Shown here in pieces: positions 49,288 to 59,688 of a stretch of DNA of 64,000 bases (the stretch's first letter is position 1; each line of letters opens with the position of its first letter). Position numbers and translations under genes: made by a program. The stretch is taken from contig NZ_VFTC01000001.1 in NCBI RefSeq assembly GCF_007003975.1, forward strand, positions 496,001 through 560,000, given 5' to 3'. Source of the stretch: Mesorhizobium sp. WSM4306 (GTDB lineage Bacteria > Pseudomonadota > Alphaproteobacteria > Rhizobiales > Rhizobiaceae). A model generated the notes under the pieces. The model made no database searches, was not told the origin of the DNA, and saw nothing but the letters and a program-made list of their open reading frames with translations.

Positions 49288-51201
49288 TCAGATGGCGACT
49301 TGCGTTCCGATTTCAACCACGCGTCCGGTCGGGATCTGGAAATACTCCGTCGCGTCGGCCGCCGTGCGGGCCAGCCCGATGAACAGCTTGTCCTGCCACA
49401 CCGGCATGCCGGAATTGGGCGACGCCTTGAGCGAGCGCCGCGACAGGAAGAACGAGGTCGTCATGATGTCGAACTTCCAGCCCTGCTTGCGGCAGATGGC
49501 CAGCGCGCGCGGGATGTTGGGCTGTTCCATATAGCCGAAGGTCAGCGTCACCCGCATGAAGAGGTCGTTGACCGTCTCCATCTTGACCCGCTCGCTGTCA
49601 GGCACCAGCGGCTGCTGCGCCGTCACCACGGAAAGGATGACGTTCTGCTCGTGCAGAACCTTGTAGTGCTTCAGGCTGTGCATCAGCGCGGTCGGCGCGC
49701 TTTGCGGATCGCTGGTCAGGAACACGGCGGTGCCGGACACCAGCTGCGGTTTCTTCTTCAACAGATTGCCGGCGAGGAAATCGAGCGGGATTTCGTTGCG
49801 GCGGGTCTTGTCGAAGAGATAGCGGGTGCCACGTATCCACGTCGACATGATCAGCCCCATCAGACAGGCGACCGTGATCGATACCCATCCGCCTTCGACG
49901 ATTTTTACGACATTTGCGAGGAAGAACCCGCTGTCGATCGTGCCGAACAGCAGCGCCAGCCCCAGCGCCAGCGCAAGCTGCCATTTCCACAATTTGCGCA
50001 TTACCACGAAGAGCAGGATGGTCGTCATCAGCATTTCGCCGGTCACCGAAATTCCGTAGGCGGAAGCCAGCGAGCTCGAACTGCCGAAACCGACCACCAG
50101 CAGCATCACTCCGAGGGCGATCAGTAGGTTGACGCGCGGCATGTAGATCTGGCCGAGTTGCATTTCGGATGTGTGCTGAACCTCGATGCGCGGCAGAAGA
50201 TTGAGCTGCACGGCCTGACGGGTCAGCGAAAAGGCCCCGGAAATGACCGCCTGGCTGGCAATGACGGTCGCGGCAGTCGCCAGGCCGACCATCGGCACCA
50301 GAGCCCAATCCGGCAGCATCTGGAAGAACGGATTGGTTGGCCTGCCGCCATTGGCCAGCACAAAGGCGCCCTGACCGAAATAGTTGAGCAGAAGGCACGG
50401 GAAGACTATGGAAAACCAGGCCAGTACGATGGGCTTGCGGCCGAAATGGCCGAGATCGACATAAAGCGCCTCGGCACCGGTCACCGCCAGGAAGACGGCG
50501 CCGACGGTTACGAACGCGGCGGTGGGCGTGCCGGCGAGATAGGCGATTGCATAATAGGGATTGATCGCCAGGAGCACGGATGGATCGTCCGTCAGGTGAT
50601 AGAGCCCGGCGACGCCGATCGCCAGGAACCATAGTGCCGTAACCGGCCCGAACACGGCGGCCACTTTTCCGGTGCCGAAGCGTTGCACCGAAAACAGCAC
50701 TGCCAGGATGATCAGCGTGATGGGAACCACATAGGCGTCGAGCGTTGGCGTCACCACCTCCAGGCCTTCGACCGCCGAAAGCACGGAGATGGCCGGCGTG
50801 ATGATCGCGTCGCCGAAAAACAGCGCCGCCCCGCAAAGCCCGATGGCGAGGATGAGCGTGGCACCTTTTGGATAGGCACTGCGCGCCAACGCCATCAGCG
50901 ATAGCGTGCCGCCCTCGCCCTTGTTGTCGGCCCGCAGCACGAAGGCGACATATTTGATCGTGACGATGATGGTCAGCGCCCAGACGATCAGCGAAAGCAC
51001 GCCAAGCACGTCGCTGCGCGTATCGGTGCCGGGCGATGCGTGGAGCGCCTCGCGGAAAGCGTAGATCGGACTGGTGCCGATATCGCCATAGACCACGCCG
51101 ATCGCGCCCAGCATCAGCACCTTCGTGCTGTGCTGTTCGATCTCGGGATGGCCAGATTGTTCGACGGCTTCTGCCTCGCTGCCAGAATTGGCAAGGGCCA
51201 T
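49288..51201 (-). CDS. kup: Kup-family potassium uptake protein, copy 2
   Basis: 637 residues, the same family and direction as copy 1, arranged head to tail. [39 protein letters not shown] and [17 protein letters not shown] are conserved. The N-terminal leader [15 protein letters not shown] and the GGAG-TGTCGTT upstream sequence resemble copy 1, so the duplication includes the ribosome binding site. The two could differ in affinity or pH optimum; nothing in the sequence decides this. Confidence 0.95.
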   Translation of the reverse strand: MALANSGSEAEAVEQSGHPEIEQHSTKVLMLGAIGVVYGDIGTSPIYAFREALHASPGTDTRSDVLGVLSLIVWALTIIVTIKYVAFVLRADNKGEGGTLSLMALARSAYPKGATLILAIGLCGAALFFGDAIITPAISVLSAVEGLEVVTPTLDAYVVPITLIILAVLFSVQRFGTGKVAAVFGPVTALWFLAIGVAGLYHLTDDPSVLLAINPYYAIAYLAGTPTAAFVTVGAVFLAVTGAEALYVDLGHFGRKPIVLAWFSIVFPCLLLNYFGQGAFVLANGGRPTNPFFQMLPDWALVPMVGLATAATVIASQAVISGAFSLTRQAVQLNLLPRIEVQHTSEMQLGQIYMPRVNLLIALGVMLLVVGFGSSSSLASAYGISVTGEMLMTTILLFVVMRKLWKWQLALALGLALLFGTIDSGFFLANVVKIVEGGWVSITVACLMGLIMSTWIRGTRYLFDKTRRNEIPLDFLAGNLLKKKPQLVSGTAVFLTSDPQSAPTALMHSLKHYKVLHEQNVILSVVTAQQPLVPDSERVKMETVNDLFMRVTLTFGYMEQPNIPRALAICRKQGWKFDIMTTSFFLSRRSLKASPNSGMPVWQDKLFIGLARTAADATEYFQIPTGRVVEIGTQVAI

Positions 51202-51283
51202 CAACGACACTCCAATAAGCGCGCGGCGTCTGCTCGCGATGCAGTAACCGCCGCGTGACGCCAGTCGCGCGAGGCTGCCGTCA

Positions 51284-52024
51284 TCACCACCCACAGGCCT
51301 TCAGGAACCGGCCCACCGTGCCGGCCATGCCATACTCCAACGCATCGGCTGTCAACCCATGTCCGATAGACACTTCGGCCAATGCCGGGATGCGCTTTGC
51401 CAATGCCGGCAAATTGCTCACAACCAGATCGTGCCCGGCATTGACTGCAAGCCCGGCGGCGAGTGCGGCGTCAGCGGTTTTTCCCAATCTTTCCAATTCC
51501 TTCTGCGCCTTGGCGGAATCGGAATGGTAGCCCCCGTACGGCCCGGTGTAGAGTTCGATACGGTCGGCGCCGGTGTCGCGCGCGGCATTGACGCCGGCGG
51601 GGTCGGGATCGGAAAACAGCGACACGCGAAAGCCCCCCTTTTTTAGGCGCTTGACGATCGGGTTGAGGAACGCGGCCTCGGCGGCAAAGTTCCAGCCATG
51701 GTCGGAGGTCGCCTGCGCCGGATCGTCGGGAACCAGCGTCACCTGTTCGGGCTGGTGCTTTTCCACCAGCACCAGGAAATCCTCGGTCGGATAGCCTTCG
51801 ATGTTGAATTCCGCCTTAGGGAACTCGTCGTCGATCAGCGCCCGGATCTCCGGCAGGTCGGAATGCCTGGTGTGGCGCTCGTCCGGCCGCGGATGCACTG
51901 TCAGCCCGTGCGCGCCGGCGGCGAGGGCCAGTCGGCCGAGCCCGGTGATGCTCGGCCATGGCAGATCGCGGCGGTTGCGCAGCATGGCGATGGCGTTGAG
52001 ATTGACGGAAAGCTTTGCGGGCAT
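51284..52024 (-). CDS. pdxJ: pyridoxine 5'-phosphate synthase
   Basis: Condenses 1-deoxyxylulose 5-phosphate with 3-amino-2-oxopropyl phosphate to pyridoxine phosphate. 246 residues, TIM barrel. [13 protein letters not shown] at the start, [17 protein letters not shown] and [10 protein letters not shown], and [11 protein letters not shown] near the end are PdxJ motifs. Single gene upstream of kup2 in the same direction, 82 bases apart. Confidence 0.96.
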   Translation of the reverse strand: MPAKLSVNLNAIAMLRNRRDLPWPSITGLGRLALAAGAHGLTVHPRPDERHTRHSDLPEIRALIDDEFPKAEFNIEGYPTEDFLVLVEKHQPEQVTLVPDDPAQATSDHGWNFAAEAAFLNPIVKRLKKGGFRVSLFSDPDPAGVNAARDTGADRIELYTGPYGGYHSDSAKAQKELERLGKTADAALAAGLAVNAGHDLVVSNLPALAKRIPALAEVSIGHGLTADALEYGMAGTVGRFLKACGW

Positions 52025-52136
52025 GGCGTGAGGTCCGGCTGTTTGTGCAGCGCATCTATACTGCCTTTGACGGGAACAGACAGGGGGTTTCGGGTGTTCC
52101 AGTCATGACATCTGCTCGCAGAGGGAGGCCCAGCCA

Positions 52137-52556
52137 ATGAATTTTCTCCAATCCGTACCGGCGATCCGCCGTATCGAAACCGACCGTGAGGATCTTTTCG
52201 CCATCGACGTTGTCGGCCATATCTCGGCGGCAGACGGTGAAAATCTTTTTGGATTGCTGGAGGCCGCCTACGCGCTTCACCCGCGAATCGACGTATTGAT
52301 GCGGCTGGTCGATCACGAGGGTGTCGACTGGGCGGATGTCGCCGACGAGACGCTGAAACAGGGCACGGTGCACGCCCTGGAGCATGTCGCCCGCTGCGCG
52401 ACGATCGGCGAGCCGAACTGGATAGCGGATGCGCAAAGCTTCCTTTCGGCTTCGTCACCCATCGAGTTCAGGCATTTCAAGGCCGAGGACGAAGGGGACG
52501 CATGGCGCTGGCTGGGCGCGACGCCACTCAGCCCTGCTACGCCAGCTGCTACCTGA
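52137..52556 (+). CDS. SpoIIAA/STAS-like protein
   Basis: 139 residues resembling the SpoIIAA-like (DUF3478) family: DLFAIDVVGHISAADGENLF, then RIDVLMRLVDHEG and IGEPNWIADAQSF. Family members are small cytoplasmic or CRAL-TRIO-like proteins without a settled role. Divergent from pdxJ; converges on the helicase gene. Confidence 0.75.
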   Translation: MNFLQSVPAIRRIETDREDLFAIDVVGHISAADGENLFGLLEAAYALHPRIDVLMRLVDHEGVDWADVADETLKQGTVHALEHVARCATIGEPNWIADAQSFLSASSPIEFRHFKAEDEGDAWRWLGATPLSPATPAAT

Positions 52557-52562
52557 CGCCAG

Positions 52563-53690
52563 CTATCTAACGATGGTCAGCCGCTCGGCGGCGCGGGTGA
52601 TGGCGGTGTAAAGCCAGCGCTGGCGGGTTTCCTTGAACGCCCAGCTCTCGTCGAACAGCACGACGTCGTTCCATTGCGAACCCTGCGCCTTGTGCACGGT
52701 CAGCGCATAACCATAGTCGAAATCGTCGAAACGCTTCTTCTGCTGCCAGGGGATATCGGCGTCGGGGTCCTCGAAAGCCGCCTTGAGCAGCTTGATCTTG
52801 GCGACGCCACGGTCGGGATCGTCCTCTTCGGGCGAGACCAGCAGATTGATGCCGGGTTTTATCGTCTCGCGCGACGAGGTCATCACCTTCCACAGCGAGC
52901 CGTTGAGCAGGCCCTTGGCCGGATCGTTGCGCAGGCAGACCAGCTTGTCGCCGGCTTGCGGATAATCGGCATTGAAACCTTTCAGCTCGCGCAGGCGCTG
53001 ATTGTAGCGGCGCCGCGTGCGGTTGGTGCCGACCAGCACCTGGTCCGCCTTCAGCACCAGCTCCTGGGTGACGTCCTCCTTGCCGATCACCTGCGCGGTG
53101 CCGTAGTCGCCGCGCATGAATTCGCGGCCTTCGCGCACGTCGAGCGCCAGCTGGATGATCGGATTGTCGCGCGCCTGTCGGTGGATTTCGGTCAAGAGCA
53201 CATCCGGCTCGTGCTCGGTAAAGAAGCCGCCGCCCGAAATCGGCGGCAGCTGCGCCGGATCGCCAAGCACCAGGATCGGCGTGCCGAAACTGAGCAGGTC
53301 GCGGCCGAGCTGCTCGTCGACCATCGAGCATTCGTCGATGACGACCAGCTTGGCGCGCGAGATCGGGCTTTGCCGGTTGAGCGAAAAGGTCGGCGACATC
53401 GAGGTCTTGCCGGTCACCTCGTCGGCAATCGATTCCTCGCCTTTCGGCCGGTAGATCAGCGAATGGATTGTACGGGCATTGACGGCGCCCTTGGAGCGCA
53501 GCACCTGCGCCGCCTTGCCGGTGAAGGCGGCGAACTGCACCTGCCCGTCGACATGTTCGGCGAAATAGCGCGCAAGCGTCGTCTTGCCGGTGCCGGCATA
53601 GCCGAACAGCCGGAAGATCTGCGGCCGGCCCTCCTTGAGCCAGCGCGCAACCGCTTTCAGAGCCTCGTCCTGTTGGGGAGAAAATTCCAT
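52563..53690 (-). CDS. RecD-like ATP-dependent DNA helicase
   Basis: 375-residue superfamily 1B helicase. FRLFGYAGTGKTTLAR gives Walker A at residues 30-38, VVIDECSMVDEQL is Walker B (DE), LGDPAQLPPISGGGFF is motif III, and YGYALTVHKAQGSQW with YTAITRA are the C-terminal UvrD_C_2 motifs. It is shorter than RecD or RecD2 (no N-terminal barrel), the form common in Rhizobiales. The start MEFSPQQDEAL is used; an upstream start adds 23 residues. Confidence 0.9.
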   Translation of the reverse strand: MEFSPQQDEALKAVARWLKEGRPQIFRLFGYAGTGKTTLARYFAEHVDGQVQFAAFTGKAAQVLRSKGAVNARTIHSLIYRPKGEESIADEVTGKTSMSPTFSLNRQSPISRAKLVVIDECSMVDEQLGRDLLSFGTPILVLGDPAQLPPISGGGFFTEHEPDVLLTEIHRQARDNPIIQLALDVREGREFMRGDYGTAQVIGKEDVTQELVLKADQVLVGTNRTRRRYNQRLRELKGFNADYPQAGDKLVCLRNDPAKGLLNGSLWKVMTSSRETIKPGINLLVSPEEDDPDRGVAKIKLLKAAFEDPDADIPWQQKKRFDDFDYGYALTVHKAQGSQWNDVVLFDESWAFKETRQRWLYTAITRAAERLTIVR

Positions 53691-53855
53691 CAGCGCGACA
53701 GACCGGATTCGCAAGCGAAAGACAAGATTGGCCGCCATGTCGACCGTTGTCGGTGGCAATCGCTGGCGCCTCCGACAAAGTCAGGTTATCAGCGACAAAC
53801 CGGAACGTAAAGAGAACAGAATGCAGTGCCTTGGTTAGCTCCGACGAAGAACAAG

Positions 53856-54752
53856 TCAGCCGTAGGCAGCCACTGCCGGCGGCGGCGGGTCGCGGTCAGG
53901 CATCGGAACAGGCGCGTAGTGGTCGAATTGCATCGTGTAGGCCGCACTGTCCAGGCTCATCGAGCGCAGGTTGTCGACATACTTGAACATGTTGGCCAGC
54001 GGCACCATCGCGTTGATGACGGTGGCCTCGCCGCGGCTTTTCCGACTCCGGACCAGACCGCGACGACCGTGCAGGTCGCCGATTATGCGCATGACATAGA
54101 TTTCCGGCGTCACCACCTCAACCTTCATGATCGGTTCGAGCAGATGAACGCCGAGCTTGGGTGCAGCTTCACGGAAGCAGGCGCGGCCGGCGACCTCGAA
54201 AGCTTTGGTCGAAGAATCGGTGTCATGAAACGCGGCGTCGATCACCGTCGCCTTGATGCCGACCATCGGGAAGCCTGCGAACGGACCCGAGGACAGGACG
54301 CTGCGCACGCCCTTTTCGACACCCGCAACGTATTCGTTCGGAACCGCACCACTAGCGACTCTTGACCCGAAAACGAAGTCCAAGTTGTCCTTGTTTGGCT
54401 CAAACAGGATCTTGACGCGGGCAAACTGGCCGATGCCGCCGGACTGCTTCTTGTGCGTGTAATCCTGCTCGTGCGTGCGGGCGATTGTCTCGCGATAGGC
54501 CACCTGCGGGGCGCCGACATTCACACGCAACTCAAACTCGTCGCGCAGGCGATAGACGATGAGATCCAGGTGAAGCTCGGTTTTGCCGGAGATAATCGTC
54601 TGTCCAGATTCCTCGTCCCAGGTGACACGAAAGTCGGGATCCTCATCCGCAAGGCTCGACAAGGCGACGCGCAGATTGCCCTCATCGGCCTTTGACTTCG
54701 GCTCGATCGCGATTTGCAGCAAAGGCCATGGTGCGGAAGGCTTTTCCATCAT
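53856..54752 (-). CDS. EF-G-like protein lacking the GTPase domain (domains III-V)
   Basis: 298 residues aligned to the C-terminal part of elongation factor [13 protein letters not shown] and [15 protein letters not shown] (domain III), [17 protein letters not shown] and [20 protein letters not shown] (domain IV), and [18 protein letters not shown] (domain V). The G domain and domain II, about 400 residues, are missing, and no GTP motifs occur upstream. The frame is intact over its whole length and starts with ATGATG, though the ribosome binding site is weak. A Pro-rich tail ([14 protein letters not shown]) is not typical. Either a decayed fusA copy or a selected non-GTPase protein. Confidence 0.8.
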   Translation of the reverse strand: MMEKPSAPWPLLQIAIEPKSKADEGNLRVALSSLADEDPDFRVTWDEESGQTIISGKTELHLDLIVYRLRDEFELRVNVGAPQVAYRETIARTHEQDYTHKKQSGGIGQFARVKILFEPNKDNLDFVFGSRVASGAVPNEYVAGVEKGVRSVLSSGPFAGFPMVGIKATVIDAAFHDTDSSTKAFEVAGRACFREAAPKLGVHLLEPIMKVEVVTPEIYVMRIIGDLHGRRGLVRSRKSRGEATVINAMVPLANMFKYVDNLRSMSLDSAAYTMQFDHYAPVPMPDRDPPPPAVAAYG

Positions 54753-54860
54753 GACAATATGCTCGCCGGAAGCACCAATATTTGCAACCGGGCGCCGCAG
54801 CGAAATACAAACTAAGATAAAGAAGGCTGAACTGAGTGACTTGGTCCCGCAGGCCGTAGC

Positions 54861-55211
54861 CTATTCTCGGAACGCTGGATCGTTCTCCAACAAAATCGGC
54901 TTGCCGTGCGGCGTTGCATGCGCGGCGCGTTCCCAGGCAGCTGCAAGCGTGTCGACATCGCTTTTTCCCGCGACGCCCTTGGCCGCCAGCAGGCTTTCCA
55001 GCGCCGCCAGCCAATGCTCGTAATAATCATGTCCGTCGCTGGCCGCGTCCGGCTTCTTCACTTGCGCCGACAGCGCATCGGCCCATTCGCTCCACGAAAA
55101 CAGGCCTTTGTCGTGCAGCGCCACCGTCATGGCGAAGGCTTCGGCCTGCCACGGCTCTGAAAACACCGGCTCGTCGAAACCTCTAGGCAATGCGCCTTCA
55201 TGCCGGCTCAA
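54861..55211 (-). CDS. nitrile hydratase accessory protein
   Basis: 116 residues similar to the small activator (P14K/beta-N-like) that loads cobalt into nitrile hydratase: LPRGFDEPVFSEPWQAEAFAM, FSWSEWADALSAQV and YYEHWLAALESLLAAKG. The start is probably TTG at 55211 (GAGAG seven bases before), overlapping the end of the beta-subunit gene by 14 bases; no ATG lies upstream of the conserved part in frame. Last gene of the operon. Confidence 0.85.
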   Translation of the reverse strand: MSRHEGALPRGFDEPVFSEPWQAEAFAMTVALHDKGLFSWSEWADALSAQVKKPDAASDGHDYYEHWLAALESLLAAKGVAGKSDVDTLAAAWERAAHATPHGKPILLENDPAFRE

Positions 55212-55857
55212 GATAGCTCTCCCAGGCATCGATCGAGACGGTGAGCGTCGGGTCGGCGCCCTCGCCCCAGAGTTCCGAGCCCGCAAAGACCACGGTATAG
55301 ACCCATTGCGGGTTTTCGCCCTTGCCATGCGCGTTGCTGTCGGGAAAGACGAAACCGTCGCGCACCGCCTCGATCACGCCCTGCTTATCGCGCGCATAGC
55401 GCGGCAGCCTTGTATGGCCGGTGGGATTGAAATTCTTCGTCCGCACGGACTGCCCTGCCTTGAACCGGGCAGGCGTCGCGACCGGCCGGTCGCATGAACC
55501 GCCTTTGGCCAGGACTGCCGGCACGTTCTCCGCCTTCAGCACCCTTTTGGGCGTCGCTGCCGGATCGACGGCCTTGCCGGCCGCAAGATCGCGCTCGCTG
55601 ACGAAGCCATGGCGCTTCAACAGCACCTCCAGCGCCTTGATCCAGATCTGGTAGTAGCTCGACGAATAATAAACGGCCGGATGCAGCGATTCCCGAGCGT
55701 GCCTGCTCTCGTCGATATTCCAGGCGCCCATGGCGCCGGCCGTCAGCGTTACGCCAAGCGCCCGCCTCTCCCAGTCGCTATGGAAATAAGGCTCGTCCTT
55801 CTCCGGCGCGACCGGCCCGAACCCCATCTGCCCCCCGAGATCCTGCGGCCCGTTCAT
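55198..55857 (-). CDS. nthB: nitrile hydratase beta subunit
   Basis: 219 residues: [16 protein letters not shown] at the start is the family signature, with DSWERRA-like [26 protein letters not shown] and the C-terminal barrel ([33 protein letters not shown]). With the alpha subunit it hydrates nitriles to amides. ATGA overlap with nthA and overlap with the accessory gene. Confidence 0.95.
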   Translation of the reverse strand: MNGPQDLGGQMGFGPVAPEKDEPYFHSDWERRALGVTLTAGAMGAWNIDESRHARESLHPAVYYSSSYYQIWIKALEVLLKRHGFVSERDLAAGKAVDPAATPKRVLKAENVPAVLAKGGSCDRPVATPARFKAGQSVRTKNFNPTGHTRLPRYARDKQGVIEAVRDGFVFPDSNAHGKGENPQWVYTVVFAGSELWGEGADPTLTVSIDAWESYLEPA

Positions 55858-56459
55858 GCCGGCTCCTTGGCAAGCGCTGTGCCGATCATCGCATCGCGGC
55901 TGACCAGTTCGGCCAGCCGTTCCTCGTTCCAGCCCTCGGTGTTTTCAGGCCGCATCGGCACCACGAGATAGCGCAGCTCTGCCGTCGAATCCCAGACGCG
56001 GATCTTTTTCTCCGCCGGCAAGGTCAGGCCGAACTCTTCCAGCACGCCGCGCGGATCGATCACCGCGCGCGAGCGGTAAGGCGGCGCCTTGTACCAGACC
56101 GGCGGCAGGCCGAGCACCGACCACGGATAGCAGGAGCACAGCGTGCAGACGACGAGGTTGTGCGTCTCTTCCGTGTTGAACACCGCCTGCATGTGCTCGC
56201 CCTGGCGGCCGGTATAGCTCAGCGAGGCAATCGCTTCCGTCGCATCGCGCTTCAGCCAGTCTGCATAGGCGGGATCGCTCCAGGCCTTTGCCACCACCCG
56301 CGCGCCGTTGCGCGGCCCGATCTTGGTCTCATAGGTATCGACGATGACGTCGATCGCCGCCGGATCGATCAGGCCTTTTTCGGTGAGGATGGTTTCCAGC
56401 GCGCGCACCCGCGCCGCAAACGGGTCGAGCTTGTTGTCGTGGTCATGATCGTGGGACAT
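55854..56459 (-). CDS. nthA: nitrile hydratase alpha subunit, cobalt type
   Basis: 201 residues. The metal site [10 protein letters not shown] holds C105, C108, S109 and C110, of which two cysteines are normally oxidised. Thr at the second position (CTLC) marks the non-corrin cobalt type; iron enzymes have Ser. The N-terminus [10 protein letters not shown] is His-rich. [17 protein letters not shown] and [19 protein letters not shown] are further family segments. Heads the nthA-nthB-accessory operon; the cobalamin and CobW genes elsewhere in the window also depend on cobalt, but no link is shown. Confidence 0.95.
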   Translation of the reverse strand: MSHDHDHDNKLDPFAARVRALETILTEKGLIDPAAIDVIVDTYETKIGPRNGARVVAKAWSDPAYADWLKRDATEAIASLSYTGRQGEHMQAVFNTEETHNLVVCTLCSCYPWSVLGLPPVWYKAPPYRSRAVIDPRGVLEEFGLTLPAEKKIRVWDSTAELRYLVVPMRPENTEGWNEERLAELVSRDAMIGTALAKEPA

Positions 56460-56523
56460 GACCGCAGATTAGGATTGCCCGCTCTTGGCTGCAAGCATGA
56501 CAGCTTGGGCCACGGGCCGCTGC

Positions 56524-59500
56524 CTACTCGGCGGCGGCCTTTTGCGGTTCGACAAGCCGGTCCTCGGGGCCGAACAGCGAGCCCTGCTCGCCGCCCTCGA
56601 CAGCATGCAGCGCCGGCCGGCTCTTTTTCGAGGAGAAGAAGCGCATCAGCCAGCCGGAGAAATTCTCGAAATAGACGTAGATCACCGGCGTGACGAACAA
56701 CGTCAGCGCCTGCGAAGCGAGCAGACCGCCGACAACGGCGACACCGAGCGGCTGGCGCAACTCAGCACTTGCGCCTGTGCCCAGCGCGATCGGGAACGTG
56801 CCCATCAGTGCCGCCAGCGTCGTCATCATGATCGGCCGGAAACGCATCAGGCAGGCCTTGTGGATGGACTCCTTGGCCGACACGCCGTCTCGTCGCAGTT
56901 CCAGCGCGACGTCGACCATCATGATACCGTTCTTCTTGACGATGCCGATCAGCATCAGGATGCCGATCACCGCGATGACGGACAGGTCCATGCCGGCAAA
57001 GCGCAGGGCCACCACTGCGCCGAGCACCGCCGAAGGCAGGCCGGTCAGAATCGTCAGCGGATGGATGAAGCTCTCATAGAGGATGCCGAGCACGATATAG
57101 ATCGTCAGGATGGCGCCGCCGATCAGCAGGCCCTGATTGGCCAGCGAATCCTGGAAGGTCTTGGCGGTGCCGGCGAAGCTGGTCGAGATCGCCTTCGGCA
57201 TGCCGATCCGCTCCTTCAGCGTGTCGATGCGGGCCGTACTGTCGCCGAGCGCCACGCCTTGCGGCAGATTGTAGGAGATGGTCACCGCCGGAAGCTGGCC
57301 GAGCTGGTTGACCGTCAGGGCGCCGGCCGTGCGGTCGACGCGGGCAAAGGCGCCAAGCGGCACCAGGCTGCCGCTCGCCGTCCTCATCTGGATGGCGAGC
57401 ATGCGCTCCGGCGACCATTCGATGTTGGGATCGAGCTCGGTGATAACTTCATAGCTGTCGGCCGAACCGAAGATTGTCGAAACCTGGTCGGTGCCGAATC
57501 CGCCATAGAGGGCGGAGCGCAGCGTGTCGGTGTCGATGCCCAGCTGAGCGGCCTTGTCGCGGTCGACCACCAACGATGCCTGCAGGGCATTGTTCTGCAG
57601 GTCGCTGGTGACGTCGGTGAAATTCGCATGGTCGGCCGCCATCGCGTCATTCAGCTTCTGCGCCCAGATGTCGGTCTGGCCGGTATCGAGGCCTTGCACG
57701 ACCAGCTGGTAGGCGCTGGCCGATGACCGCGAACCAAGCCGCAGGTTCTGCACCGGCTGCATGTAGGTCTCGATACCCGCCACGCCGGCCAGTTGCCGCC
57801 TTAGATCCGCAAGCACCTTCTGGATATCGGGGCGCTGGTCCTTGCCCTTGAGCTGGACGAAAAGCTGCCCCTGGTTGAGCGCATTGCTGCCGCTGCCCGC
57901 CGACCACGCCACATGATCGACATAGGACGAATGCGAGAAGACACTGGCCACCTGCCCCTGCAGCTTCGACATGGCGTCGAACGAGATGTCCTGGCGCGCG
58001 ATCGTCGTCACCGAGATCTGGCCGATATCCTCCTGCGGGAAGAAGCCCTTCGGCGACACCTCGATCAGCCACACCGAGCCTGCCGCGGTTCCGAGAAAGA
58101 CGAGGAATACCAGGAAAGTGTGGCGCAGGCAGAAGGTGAGAAGCCGGTCATAGCCGCGTGTGACCAAGTCCTGCTTGTGGCCATGGCCATGCTTGTCTCG
58201 ATCGGCTCTCGTCACCGACAGGAGCCGCGAGCACAGCATCGGCGTCAGCGTCAGCGACACGAACATCGACGCCAGGATGGCAACTGTCACCACCACGGCG
58301 AACTCATTGAAGATGCGGCCGATGACGCCGCCCATCAAAAGCACCGGGATGAACACCGCCACCAGCGAGATCGAGATCGAGATGATGGTGAAGCCGATCT
58401 CGCGTGCGCCTTTCAGCGATGCGTCAAAGGCCGACAGCCCATCCTGCTCCATGTGGCGGAAGATGTTCTCCAGCATGACGATGGCATCGTCGACGACGAG
58501 GCCGACGGCAAGAGTCAGGCCCATCAGCGATATGTTGTCGATGGAAAAGCCGAACAGGAACATCGCGCCCAGCGTGGCGATCAGCGAGATCGGGACCGCC
58601 ACGGCCGGGATGATCGTTGCCGTCACCCGGCGCAGGAAGACGAAGATCACCATCACCACCAAAGCGATGGTCAACAGCAGCGTGAACTGCACATCGTCGA
58701 CGGCCTGGCGGATCGAGGTCGAACGATCGTTTAGCAGCTTGATCTGGGCGGCGGCCGGCATCTGGTCCTGGAAGGACGGCAGCATCGCCTTGACCTTGTC
58801 GACGACGTCGACCGTGTTGGCGTCGGGCTGGCGCTGCACGGCCATGATGATCGCGCGCGTACCATCGTACCAACTCGCCGTCGTCGTGGTCTGCACCGAA
58901 TCGACGACGCGGGTCACCTCGCCCAGCCGCACCGGGTGGCCATCCTTGGTGGCGATGATGAGGTTGGAGAACCCTGCGGCGTTGGTGAGCTGCGTGTTGG
59001 CGGTGATGGTCAGCTGCTGCTTGTCGTTCTGTAAGACACCGAGCGGCGTGTTGCTGTTGGCAGACGCGATCGCCGTCTGCAGCTGGTCGATCGAAATGCC
59101 GCGAGCGGCAAGCGCGGTCGGATCGATCTGGATGCGCACCGCATATTTCTGCTGGCCGAAGATCGAGACCTGCGCCACGCCGTCGATGGTCGACAGCGAG
59201 GGCGAGATGACGTTTTCGGCAAAGGCATCAAGATCGGTCAACGGAACCGTGTCGCTGACCAGTGACATCAAAAGGATCGGCGCGTCGGCCGGATTGACCT
59301 TGCGGTAGCTCGGCGGCGACGTCATCTCCGGCGGCAGTGATTTCTGCGTACGCGCGATCGCCGCCTGCACGTCGGCGGCGGCCGCGTCGATGTCGCGGTT
59401 GAGCACGAACTGGATGGCGATCGAGGTCTGGCCGAGCGAGTTGGTGGTCGAGATCGAATCGATGCCGGCGATCGTCGCGAACTGCTTGATCAGCGGCGTC

Positions 59501-59688
59501 GCCACCGAGGTCGCCATGGTTTCGGGCGAAGCGCCAGGCAGCGACGCCGAGACGTTGACGACCGGAAATTCAGCACTTGGCAGTGCCGCCACGGGCAGGA
59601 ATTTATAGGCAAACAGCCCGCCCAGCACGAGGGCGAACGACATCAGCAGTGTGGCGACAGGCCTGCGTATGCAGAATTCGGAAATCAT
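56524..59688 (-). CDS. RND-family efflux permease (MdtB/C-like)
   Basis: 1054-residue inner-membrane antiporter with 12 helices and two large periplasmic loops. N-terminus ISEFCIRRPVATLLMSFAL; the proton-relay Asp pair is in GLVVDDAIVMLENIFRHME (helix 4) and the Lys in GIVKKNGIMMVD (helix 10). MdtC-like drug/detergent exporters match this pattern. Its ATG overlaps the stop of the adaptor gene. No outer membrane channel gene adjoins. Confidence 0.94.
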   Translation of the reverse strand: MISEFCIRRPVATLLMSFALVLGGLFAYKFLPVAALPSAEFPVVNVSASLPGASPETMATSVATPLIKQFATIAGIDSISTTNSLGQTSIAIQFVLNRDIDAAAADVQAAIARTQKSLPPEMTSPPSYRKVNPADAPILLMSLVSDTVPLTDLDAFAENVISPSLSTIDGVAQVSIFGQQKYAVRIQIDPTALAARGISIDQLQTAIASANSNTPLGVLQNDKQQLTITANTQLTNAAGFSNLIIATKDGHPVRLGEVTRVVDSVQTTTTASWYDGTRAIIMAVQRQPDANTVDVVDKVKAMLPSFQDQMPAAAQIKLLNDRSTSIRQAVDDVQFTLLLTIALVVMVIFVFLRRVTATIIPAVAVPISLIATLGAMFLFGFSIDNISLMGLTLAVGLVVDDAIVMLENIFRHMEQDGLSAFDASLKGAREIGFTIISISISLVAVFIPVLLMGGVIGRIFNEFAVVVTVAILASMFVSLTLTPMLCSRLLSVTRADRDKHGHGHKQDLVTRGYDRLLTFCLRHTFLVFLVFLGTAAGSVWLIEVSPKGFFPQEDIGQISVTTIARQDISFDAMSKLQGQVASVFSHSSYVDHVAWSAGSGSNALNQGQLFVQLKGKDQRPDIQKVLADLRRQLAGVAGIETYMQPVQNLRLGSRSSASAYQLVVQGLDTGQTDIWAQKLNDAMAADHANFTDVTSDLQNNALQASLVVDRDKAAQLGIDTDTLRSALYGGFGTDQVSTIFGSADSYEVITELDPNIEWSPERMLAIQMRTASGSLVPLGAFARVDRTAGALTVNQLGQLPAVTISYNLPQGVALGDSTARIDTLKERIGMPKAISTSFAGTAKTFQDSLANQGLLIGGAILTIYIVLGILYESFIHPLTILTGLPSAVLGAVVALRFAGMDLSVIAVIGILMLIGIVKKNGIMMVDVALELRRDGVSAKESIHKACLMRFRPIMMTTLAALMGTFPIALGTGASAELRQPLGVAVVGGLLASQALTLFVTPVIYVYFENFSGWLMRFFSSKKSRPALHAVEGGEQGSLFGPEDRLVEPQKAAAE

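Noticed and set aside
48451..50127. 558-codon plus-strand open frame across the kup pair
   Set aside because: Antisense to both kup genes; the repeated parts merely mirror the kup duplication.
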